Shown here in pieces: positions 7,015 through 11,791 of a DNA stretch of 11,791 nucleotides (position 1 is the first letter of the stretch; each line of letters opens with the position of its first letter). The stretch comes from DATCZS01 sp036525795 (lineage in GTDB: Bacteria; Actinomycetota; Acidimicrobiia; Spongiisociales; ZC4RG35). The position numbers and the translations under genes were made by a program. The stretch is from positions 1 to 11,791 of the forward strand of contig DATCZS010000071.1 in NCBI GenBank assembly GCA_036525795.1, given 5' to 3'. Under the pieces are notes generated by a model. That model worked only from the letters and a program-made list of their open reading frames with translations, was not told the origin of the DNA and searched no databases.

Positions 7015-8940
7015 ATGGACCCGATCGTGTGGACCGCATCGCCCGAACGGATCGAACGGTCCAACACGACCCGCTTCATGTCCGCCCACGGGATCCCCAC
7101 CTACCAGGCCCTGGTCCACCGGTCGATCGAGGAACCCGACTGGTTCTGGGACGCCGTGGTCGATTTCCTCGGCATCCCCTTCTCGCGGCCGTATTCGAGC
7201 GTTCGCAACCAGTCGGGAGGGGTGCCGTGGACGACCTGGTTCGACGGCGGCCACATCAACCTGTCGGAGGCATGCGTCGACCGCTGGGCAACCGAGACAC
7301 CCGACGCCGTGGCCGTGGTGTCAGAACACGAGGACGGCAGCTGGGAGGCGTTGACCTTCTCCGAACTCCGTGACAGGGTCTCGCGCCTGGCGGGAGCGCT
7401 GCGCGGACTCGGCGTCGACCGCGGCGATGCGGTGGCCGTGTTCCTGCCGATGTCCGAACAGGCGGTCACTGCGTTCCTGGCTGTCGCCCGCATCGGGGCG
7501 TTGTTCATCCCCATCTTCTCCGGATTCGGCTCCGAGGCCGTGGCGACCCGCATCACAGACCCCCGGCCCACCGTGCTGATCTGTGCAGACGGTTTTCTCC
7601 GCCGGGGGACGCCCGTCGCCATGAAGGAAGTGGCGGACGAGGCGGTCGCCATGGCGGGAGGGGTCGACCGGGTGCTCGTCGTCGACTACTCCGCTCGCAC
7701 CGACGTGCCCTGGGTGGAAGGACGCGACGTGCGATGGGACGAGGCGCTCGATCACGCCAATCCGCTGGATGCGATCGACACGGACGCGGAAACCCCCGTG
7801 GTCCTCGCATACACCTCTGGTACCACCGGGCGGCCCAAAGGCGCGGTGCTCGTCCACGGCGGGTTGACCGTGAAGCTGGCTCAGGAAGGAGCGTTTCAGG
7901 CAGACATCCACCGAGGCGACCGCATCATGTGGCTCACCGACATGGGCTGGATCATGGGACCGTGGATGACGGTGGCGGGGTTGGCGAACGGCGCCGCCAT
8001 CGTCACATACGACGGAGCAGCGAACGCGCCCGGCCCTGATCGAATCTGGGACATCGTGGCGAAGCACCGTCTCACCTTCCTCGGCCTCTCCCCCACATTC
8101 GTCCGGACCATCCAGCCATATGGCGCATCCCAGGCCCGGCGCCATGACCTGTCCTCACTCGAAGCGATCGGATCCACCGGTGAACCGTGGAATCCCGACC
8201 CGTGGTGGTGGCTCTTCCGCGATGTCGGCGACCGGCGCATCCCTATCGTCAACATCTCGGGGGGCACCGAGATCGGGGCCTGCATCCTCGGCGTCAATCT
8301 GCTCCAGGGCCTCAAGGCCACCTCCGTCGGCGGACCTTCCCTCGGCATGGCGGCCGACGTGTTCGACGCCGCCGGCAGGCCGGTCCGGGAGGCGGTGGGG
8401 GAACTGGTGGTGCGGGACGCCTGGCCGGGCATGACCCGCGGGTTCTGGCAGGAGCCGGAGCGCTACCTCGACACCTACTGGAGCCGCTACCCCGGGGTCT
8501 GGGCTCACGGGGACTGGGCCTCGGTCGATGCCGAAGGCTTCTGGTACCTCCACGGCCGGTCCGACGACACCCTGAACATCGCCGGCAAACGGGTCGGGCC
8601 GGCGGAGATCGAGTCGGCCGTGGTCGAACTGGAGGACGTCGTCATGGCCGCCGCCATCGGTGTCCCCGACCCCCTGAAGGGCGAGGTCGTGGTCGTCTAT
8701 GCGGTGCCCACCGCATCGGCTTCCCCGGACGGGCTGGCGGACCGAATCGAGACGGCGGTCACGGCTGCGCTCGGGAAGTCGTTCCGTCCCAAGGCGGTGG
8801 TGCTGGTCTCCGACCTGCCCCGAACGCGTTCGGCCAAGATCATGCGGCGGGTGGTCAAGGCACTCGCCCTGGGCGAGGATCCGGGCGATCTCTCGTCGCT
8901 GGAGAACCCTGAAGCGCTCGCCGGCATCACCCCGGTGTGA
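7015..8940 (+). CDS. Acs-like AMP-forming acyl-CoA synthetase, substrate probably not acetate
   Basis: It belongs to the ANL superfamily: a carboxylate plus ATP gives acyl-AMP, then acyl-CoA. The 641-residue length and the N-terminal WFDGGHINLSEACVDRWA segment (75-92) put it in the long acetyl-CoA-synthetase-like branch. The phosphate loop YTSGTTGRPKG is at 266-276, STGE at 387-390, Asp500 of the ribose site is in AHGDWA, and the hinge is in HGRSDDTLNIAGKRVGPAEIES (513-534, core GRSDDTLNIAGKR). The C-terminal catalytic Lys608 lies in PRTRSAKIMRR, with Ala replacing the usual Gly before Lys. The acyl pocket reads SGGTEIG where acetate enzymes have WWQTETG, so the Trp that limits the pocket to acetate (Trp414 in Salmonella Acs) is Gly416. 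A longer or branched acyl acid is therefore inferred. It follows malQ after ten bases with a strong Shine-Dalgarno. Propionate or other short acids remain possible. Confidence 0.9.
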   Translation: MDPIVWTASPERIERSNTTRFMSAHGIPTYQALVHRSIEEPDWFWDAVVDFLGIPFSRPYSSVRNQSGGVPWTTWFDGGHINLSEACVDRWATETPDAVAVVSEHEDGSWEALTFSELRDRVSRLAGALRGLGVDRGDAVAVFLPMSEQAVTAFLAVARIGALFIPIFSGFGSEAVATRITDPRPTVLICADGFLRRGTPVAMKEVADEAVAMAGGVDRVLVVDYSARTDVPWVEGRDVRWDEALDHANPLDAIDTDAETPVVLAYTSGTTGRPKGAVLVHGGLTVKLAQEGAFQADIHRGDRIMWLTDMGWIMGPWMTVAGLANGAAIVTYDGAANAPGPDRIWDIVAKHRLTFLGLSPTFVRTIQPYGASQARRHDLSSLEAIGSTGEPWNPDPWWWLFRDVGDRRIPIVNISGGTEIGACILGVNLLQGLKATSVGGPSLGMAADVFDAAGRPVREAVGELVVRDAWPGMTRGFWQEPERYLDTYWSRYPGVWAHGDWASVDAEGFWYLHGRSDDTLNIAGKRVGPAEIESAVVELEDVVMAAAIGVPDPLKGEVVVVYAVPTASASPDGLADRIETAVTAALGKSFRPKAVVLVSDLPRTRSAKIMRRVVKALALGEDPGDLSSLENPEALAGITPV

Positions 8941-8970
8941 CGCCGACGCACACAACCCCGGATGCCGGTC

Positions 8971-9022
8971 GCGAGCGGGCCTCGAGCGGCGGGCTCGCCG
9001 GTGACCCCCGGGCGCGACCCGG
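8971..9022. terminator. GC-rich hairpins between convergent genes, possible bidirectional terminator
   Basis: The 88-base gap between the convergent synthetase and sulfurtransferase stops holds two stems. GCGAGC (8971-8976) pairs with GCTCGC (8993-8998) around a 16-base loop. CCGGG (9008-9012) pairs with CCCGG (9018-9022) around CGCGA. The second begins seven bases past the sulfurtransferase stop. Neither has a T-run, so termination is plausible, not shown. Confidence 0.4.
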
Positions 9023-9028
9023 AGGAGA

Positions 9029-9904
9029 TCAGCGCTCGATCGGGACTCGCACGGCGTTGCCGTACTCGGTCCAGGAACCGTCGTAGTTGCGGACGCCTTC
9101 GAACCCGAGCAGGTGGGTGAGCACAAACCACGTGTGGCTCGAACGCTCGCCGATTCGGCAGTACGCGATGACGTCATCGCCTGGAGCCAGACCCGCCTCG
9201 CCTTCGTAGAGAGCCCTCAATTCGTCTGCATCCCGGAAGGTCCCGTCGTCGTTGGCGGCCCTCTTCCAGGGGACGTTGGCGGCGCCGGGGATGTGACCTC
9301 CCCGCAGGGCCCCCTCGTTGGGATACTCCGGCATGTGCATCCGCTCCCCCCGGTACTCCTCCGGAGACCGCACATCGATCAGCGGTCGCCGCTGCGCGCT
9401 GTGCTCCACAGCGTCCGCCAGAAACGCCCGAATCGGAGCGTCGTTGCGCGCCGGAACCGGGTATGGCGCGCGATCACGCGACGGGACGTCGGTCGTCAGA
9501 TCCCGCCCCTCCGCCACCCACTTCTGGCGCCCCCCGTCGAGCAGGCGGGTGTCGGGATGACCGAACAGCGAGAAGACCCATAGCGCGTATGCCGCCCACC
9601 AGTTGAAGTTGTCGCCGTAGAAGACGACTGTGGTGTCCGGCGTGATTCCTCTGCTCGACATCAGGTCGGCGAACGCCTCCGCCGACAGGTAGTCGCGCAC
9701 GACCGAATCGTTGAGGTCCGCCTGCCAGTCGATCTTGATCGCACCGGGGATGTGGCCGGTCTCATACAGCAGGATGTCCTCGTCCGACTCGACCACCGCC
9801 ACCCCGGGGTCGTCGAGATGGTCTGCCAGCCAGTCGGTCGACACGAGTTTCTCGGGATGGGCGTAGCGCCCGAACTTCGGGCTCTTGTCTTGATCGACGG
9901 GCAT
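9029..9904 (-). CDS. sseA: Thiosulfate sulfurtransferase (rhodanese, CysA/SseA type)
   Basis: This tandem rhodanese carries sulfane sulfur as a cysteine persulfide and, in its classic reaction, passes it from thiosulfate to cyanide or another acceptor. It is 291 residues, the usual two-domain length, and cytosolic (no signal sequence). The inactive N-terminal domain (about 20-140) includes GHIPGAIKIDW (50-60) and LLDGGRQKW (121-129). The catalytic domain (about 155-291) includes LIDVRSPEEY (175-184), GHIPGAANVPW (203-213) and the active-site loop CRIGERS with nucleophile Cys249. The whole protein closely resembles mycobacterial CysA2/SseA as I recall them. The start at 9904 is set by GGAAGGA seven bases upstream. 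It diverges from sufE; a sulfurtransferase beside a SufE-like gene also occurs in M. tuberculosis (Rv3283-Rv3284), which suggests sulfur relay to Fe-S assembly. CysA2 versus SseA naming is not decided by the sequence. Confidence 0.93.
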   Translation of the reverse strand: MPVDQDKSPKFGRYAHPEKLVSTDWLADHLDDPGVAVVESDEDILLYETGHIPGAIKIDWQADLNDSVVRDYLSAEAFADLMSSRGITPDTTVVFYGDNFNWWAAYALWVFSLFGHPDTRLLDGGRQKWVAEGRDLTTDVPSRDRAPYPVPARNDAPIRAFLADAVEHSAQRRPLIDVRSPEEYRGERMHMPEYPNEGALRGGHIPGAANVPWKRAANDDGTFRDADELRALYEGEAGLAPGDDVIAYCRIGERSSHTWFVLTHLLGFEGVRNYDGSWTEYGNAVRVPIER

Positions 9905-9911
9905 GGCTCGT

Positions 9912-9918
9912 TCCTTCC
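9912..9918 (-). promoter_or_regulatory. Shine-Dalgarno GGAAGGA of the sulfurtransferase
   Basis: On the minus strand GGAAGGA lies seven bases before the ATG at 9904. It is one of only two clear Shine-Dalgarno sites in the window and fixes the start. Confidence 0.75.
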
Positions 9919-9935
9919 GGTGGTTCGTGACGGAA

Positions 9936-9941
9936 ACACTA
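9936..9941 (-). promoter_or_regulatory. Putative -10 box (TAGTGT) of the sulfurtransferase
   Basis: TAGTGT, identical to the hexamer before the reductase, lies 31 bases upstream of the ATG at 9904. The resulting leader of about 25 bases carries the Shine-Dalgarno. No clear -35 is visible. Confidence 0.4.
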
Positions 9942-9960
9942 CGGACTGTCCCCGGATTCC

Positions 9961-9978
9961 GCCTCCGGCGCCGCAGGC
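9961..9978. promoter_or_regulatory. 18-bp dyad between the divergent sulfurtransferase and sufE promoters
   Basis: GCCT and AGGC arms frame the palindrome CGGCGCCG, with one mismatched pair (C9965/C9974). It ends two bases before the sufE -10 box (9981-9986) and starts 19 bases beyond the sulfurtransferase -10 (9936-9941). That covers the -35 zone of both, so a regulator bound here could control both genes. The symmetry is visible; the operator role is inferred. Confidence 0.4.
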
Positions 9979-9980
9979 TG

Positions 9981-9986
9981 TACCTT
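9981..9986 (+). promoter_or_regulatory. Putative -10 box (TACCTT) of sufE, leaderless start
   Basis: TACCTT is followed by exactly seven bases and the ATG at 9994. There is no Shine-Dalgarno, so a leaderless message is predicted. Confidence 0.45.
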
Positions 9987-9993
9987 CGCTCTC

Positions 9994-10419
9994 ATGGCAC
10001 TGCCTGGCAAGCTCGACCAGATCATGGGCGTGATGAAGACCGCCCCGAAGGAGTTCCGAATCGAGGCGCTCCTCGACTACTCACGTCGAATCCCTCCCCT
10101 TCCCGACCACATCAAGCCGGACGACCTGGAGGCGGTCCCCGAGTGTCAGACGCCGTTCTTCCTGGCGACCGAGATCGACGACAGCGGGATCGTCCACCTC
10201 TACTTCGAGGCCCCACCCCAGTCCCCCACCGTGCGCGGGTTCGCCGGAATACTCCTCGACGGCCTGGCGGGCTGCGGGGCCAAAGAGATCCTGTCGGTGC
10301 CAGACGACTTCTTCTACGGCATGGGACTCGAGGAGGTGGTCACGCCGCTCCGGCTCCGCGGGATGGGAGCCATCCTCGCGCGCATCAAGCGCCAGGTCGG
10401 CGACAAGTCCGGCGACTGA
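9994..10419 (+). CDS. sufE: SufE-like sulfur acceptor for Fe-S cluster assembly
   Basis: SufE proteins accept a persulfide sulfur from a cysteine desulfurase (SufS) and pass it to the SufBCD scaffold in the cytosol. The protein is 141 residues, the family's normal size. The acceptor Cys51 sits in AVPECQTPFF, the same residue number as in E. coli SufE, where the loop is VxGCQS; here Glu precedes the Cys, which I recall as usual for actinobacterial members. Other conserved parts are YSRRIPPLP (29-37), TVRGFAGILLDGL (79-91) and LRGMGAILARIK (121-132). The ATG at 9994 follows TACCTT by seven bases. It diverges from the rhodanese-type sulfurtransferase, which may be its sulfur donor or partner. 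No suf operon or SufS gene is in the window, so the actual partner is unknown. Confidence 0.92.
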   Translation: MALPGKLDQIMGVMKTAPKEFRIEALLDYSRRIPPLPDHIKPDDLEAVPECQTPFFLATEIDDSGIVHLYFEAPPQSPTVRGFAGILLDGLAGCGAKEILSVPDDFFYGMGLEEVVTPLRLRGMGAILARIKRQVGDKSGD

Positions 10420-10422
10420 TCG

Positions 10423-10467
10423 GCTCCCCGACTCACAGGGAGCGGGTCGCGGATCGGGTCACCGATC
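10423..10467 (+). terminator. Two hairpins just after sufE, possible terminator
   Basis: GCTCCC (10423-10428) pairs exactly with GGGAGC (10438-10443) around a 9-base loop, starting four bases after the sufE stop. A second stem, GATCGG (10452-10457) with CCGATC (10462-10467), has the loop GTCA. No T-run follows either, so this is only a candidate terminator. Confidence 0.4.
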
Positions 10468-10711
10468 TCAGCCGACCCCAACCGGAACCCGAGGCTCTTC
10501 GGCTCGAACCGGTGTGGCGTCCTGGCGAGACGGCGGACGCATCATGGGACCTCTGACTCGGCCGCGCCGCCGAAGCGCAGAGCCCGGCGACGTCAGGCGG
10601 GGCCGCGGCCGACGATACCGGTGATCGTTCAGCGCCATGACCGCTCGGTAGTCGGTGAGAAACATCCCGACCCCTTTCGGATGCAACCCAGCGTACGCCA
10701 CATACGCCGTG

Positions 10712-10744
10712 CCGGGCGTACACCGGGCGCACACCGGGCGGACG
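10712..10744. repeat. Three tandem copies of an 11-bp unit
   Basis: CCGGGCGTACA, CCGGGCGCACA and CCGGGCGGACG lie end to end at 10712, 10723 and 10734. The first seven bases are invariant. The period of 11 is close to one helical turn. It lies outside any gene I can support. Confidence 0.7.
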
Positions 10745-10753
10745 TCCCCCACC

Positions 10754-10775
10754 GTCGTGTCGAGGTCGTGTCGAG
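10754..10775. repeat. Perfect tandem duplication of an 11-bp unit
   Basis: GTCGTGTCGAG occurs twice in a row, at 10754-10764 and 10765-10775. It lies nine bases past the three-copy array, has the same period, and has an unrelated sequence. Confidence 0.7.
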
Positions 10776-10797
10776 CCTCAGGATGACGTCCGGTCCG

Positions 10798-11232
10798 CTA
10801 TCCGCCGCCGGCGGCGGCGATCTCCCGGGCCCTCGCCACCAGAGCGACCAGTCTGTCGATCTCGATGTCTGCGAGCCGCCTGAAGCCGATGCTCGACTTC
10901 CCGACCTTCACCTTGCCCACGGCCTTGCCGTATTTCTCGGCGAGGTACTGGCGCTCCTCCACGGCGTTGATGTACACGCTGAGGTAGTGCTTCTGCCTCG
11001 CCAGCCCGACGACGAACCACTCGACCCGCTTCCCGTCCGATCGCACGTAGCTGTCGAGTCCGTAGCCGATGATCTCCTGGGCGGTACCGCCCCACAGCTT
11101 CCCGTCGTAGAGTGCCCGCGGCAGCCCCTCCATCACCGCAGAGATCTCCCGGTCGAGCACGGTCATGTCCGACCGCACATCGTCGGGGAGGGAATCCAAG
11201 AACGCGCCGATGTCACGGTCGGTCGGTTGCAT
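10798..11232 (-). CDS. DUF1801 (YdhG-like) domain protein, function unknown
   Basis: This is a 144-residue soluble protein with no signal sequence or membrane segment. The pattern fits DUF1801: an N-terminal helical part with FLDSLPDDVRSDMTVLDREI (11-30), a central PRALYDGKLWGGTAQEIIGYG (38-58, core YDGKLWGG), then EWFVVGLARQKHYLSVYI (71-88), KVKVGKSSIGFRRL (107-120), and a C-terminal helix starting DIEIDRLV. The KxSIGFRxL strand followed by that helix is the family hallmark. Some relatives (YdhG/Fra of Bacillus) are described as frataxin-like iron chaperones; whether that applies here is unknown, although a SufE gene is close by. The last residues, REIAAAGGG, are low-complexity. The start at 11232 is supported by TAGGGT six bases upstream; there is no Shine-Dalgarno. 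Confidence 0.82.
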   Translation of the reverse strand: MQPTDRDIGAFLDSLPDDVRSDMTVLDREISAVMEGLPRALYDGKLWGGTAQEIIGYGLDSYVRSDGKRVEWFVVGLARQKHYLSVYINAVEERQYLAEKYGKAVGKVKVGKSSIGFRRLADIEIDRLVALVARAREIAAAGGG

Positions 11233-11238
11233 CCGCGC

Positions 11239-11244
11239 ACCCTA
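11239..11244 (-). promoter_or_regulatory. Putative -10 box (TAGGGT) of the DUF1801 gene, leaderless start
   Basis: On the minus strand TAGGGT is followed by six bases and the ATG at 11232. The hexamer is identical to that of the AI-2E operon. No -35 or Shine-Dalgarno is recognisable. Confidence 0.45.
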
Positions 11245-11349
11245 TCGACTCGGGTCGGATCGGCGCCATCCGAACTCCCGGGGTACCCACTCCACACGAT
11301 CGAACCCGCCCACACCTTCGACCCGATCGCACCAACGAGCAGCCGCCTG

Positions 11350-11383
11350 ACCCCGGACTCGGGGTGACCCGGCCCTGGCCGGG
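11350..11383 (-). terminator. Two adjacent GC-rich hairpins downstream of the SDR gene
   Basis: Downstream of the stop at 11410, CCCGGC/GCCGGG (11368-11373 with 11378-11383, loop of 4) is followed by ACCCCG/CGGGGT (11350-11355 with 11360-11365, loop GACT). Both are perfect 6-bp stems. There is no T-run. A terminator for the SDR transcript is the simplest reading. Confidence 0.45.
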
Positions 11384-11409
11384 AGGACCGGCGTGTCGGT
11401 GAGCCGCGA

Positions 11410-11791
11410 CTACTTGGGTGCCATCCGGATGCCGCCGTCCATGCGGATCGTCTCGCCGTTCATGTAGTCGTGGGTGAGCAGGACGAGGGCGAGTTCGGCG
11501 TACTCGGCGGGACGTCCGAGCCGCTTGGGGAACAGCACCTGTTTGCCCAGCGACTCCCTCGCCACCTCGGACAGACCAGCAAGCATGCTCGTATCAATAA
11601 TCCCGGGTGCGATCGTGTTGACGCGGATGCCGACGGCCGAGAGGTCCCGTGCGATCGGCAGCGTCATCCCCACCACCCCGCCCTTGGAGGCCGAATAGGC
11701 GGCCTGACCGATCTGGCCGTCGAATGCCGCCACCGACGCAGTGTTGACGATGGCGCCGCGCGAACCGGACTCGTCGACGGGGGCGGTCTTC
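11410..11791 (-). CDS. Type II 3-hydroxyacyl-CoA dehydrogenase (SDR), N-terminus missing
   Basis: The frame runs from the window edge to the TAG at 11412-11410, giving 126 visible residues; the NAD-binding N-terminal half lies outside. It is a short-chain dehydrogenase with the catalytic Ser in [14 protein letters not shown] (visible residue 19) and Tyr-x-x-x-Lys in AAYSASKGG (Tyr32, Lys36), then [15 protein letters not shown] and a C-terminus ending [16 protein letters not shown]. This is very close to remembered HSD17B10-type proteins ([27 protein letters not shown]), which oxidise (S)-3-hydroxyacyl-CoAs, including branched ones, to 3-ketoacyl-CoAs with NAD+. A GTG at 11733 inside the frame is not a real start, since homology continues upstream of it. 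It fits with the racemase and acyl-CoA synthetase elsewhere in the window. The exact chain-length range is unknown. Confidence 0.88.
   Translation of the reverse strand, partial: [126 protein letters not shown]

Larger units (their letters stand above)
10420..10797. other. Gene-poor gap of 378 bases between sufE and the DUF1801 gene
   Basis: Two genes converge on this gap, so no promoter is needed here. It holds two hairpins after sufE and two short tandem repeats near the far end. No tRNA or known small RNA is recognised. A minus-strand frame at 10665-10468 starts MFLTDYRAVMALNDHRYRR after a GGGG, then turns into Arg/Pro-rich sequence typical of noise. I do not call it a gene, though a short protein or pseudogene remnant cannot be excluded. 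Confidence 0.6.

Noticed and set aside
5514..7100. A 528-codon open frame on the minus strand, antisense to malQ
   Set aside because: malQ carries every GH77 catalytic motif on the plus strand. The antisense frame has no recognisable domain, and such long antisense frames are common when third codon positions are GC-rich.
8155..9177. A 340-codon minus-strand frame running over the end of the acyl-CoA synthetase and into the sulfurtransferase
   Set aside because: It overlaps two genes with intact family motifs and shows no domain of its own.
10490..10525. GGTTCGAGCC on the minus strand, like a tRNA T-arm
   Set aside because: The flanking bases do not form the five-base T-stem, and no acceptor, D or anticodon stems are found around it.
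10468..10665. A possible 65-residue minus-strand protein starting MFLTDYRAVMALNDHRYRR
   Set aside because: The first 19 residues look protein-like and a GGGG precedes the ATG, but the rest is Arg/Pro-rich noise and I recognise no family. Too weak to call.

Overview
This is a GC-rich, gene-dense stretch of bacterial chromosome with no sign of mobile DNA. Several genes have their closest remembered relatives in Actinobacteria: the CysA/SseA-type thiosulfate sulfurtransferase beside a SufE-like protein, an Mcr-type alpha-methylacyl-CoA racemase, and a lipoprotein L,D-transpeptidase. Many starts look leaderless, with a TANNNT -10 box six or seven bases before the ATG. I infer an actinomycete outside the best-studied genera, possibly Acidimicrobiia; the class assignment is a guess. 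I find no tRNA, rRNA, CRISPR array, transposase, integrase or phage gene.

Layout. 1-396: the 3' end of an ATP-grasp ligase (+). 479-508: a perfect 12-bp inverted repeat. 523-1167: thiamine pyrophosphokinase (+). 1168-2133: a GRHPR-like glyoxylate/hydroxypyruvate reductase (-), whose stop abuts the thiN stop with no gap. 2186-3037: an exported YkuD L,D-transpeptidase (+), divergent from the reductase. 5331 down to 3062: a two-gene minus-strand operon, an AI-2E/PerM-family membrane protein followed by alpha-methylacyl-CoA racemase, joined by an ATGA overlap. 5487-8940: a plus-strand pair, 4-alpha-glucanotransferase (malQ) and a long Acs-like acyl-CoA synthetase whose Shine-Dalgarno overlaps the malQ stop. 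9904-9029 (-) and 9994-10419 (+): a divergent pair, rhodanese-type sulfurtransferase and SufE-like protein. 10420-10797: a 378-base gene-poor gap with hairpins and two short 11-bp tandem repeats. 11232-10798: a DUF1801 protein (-). 11791-11410: the 3' part of a type II 3-hydroxyacyl-CoA dehydrogenase (SDR, -).

Functional themes. Three genes act on acyl-CoAs (racemase, acyl-CoA synthetase, 3-hydroxyacyl-CoA dehydrogenase). Together they suit activation and beta-oxidation of fatty or methyl-branched acids, though they are not one operon. The sulfurtransferase/SufE pair points to sulfane-sulfur handling and Fe-S assembly. The rest is housekeeping: cofactor synthesis, cell-wall crosslinking, glucan metabolism and glyoxylate reduction.

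I see no convincing unknown multi-gene system. The best leads are the repeated TANNNT-N6/7-ATG start architecture, the 12-bp palindrome before thiN, an 18-bp dyad between the sulfurtransferase and sufE promoters, a Trp-to-Gly change in the acyl pocket of the Acs-like enzyme, and the 11-bp repeats in the 10.4-10.8 kb gap.
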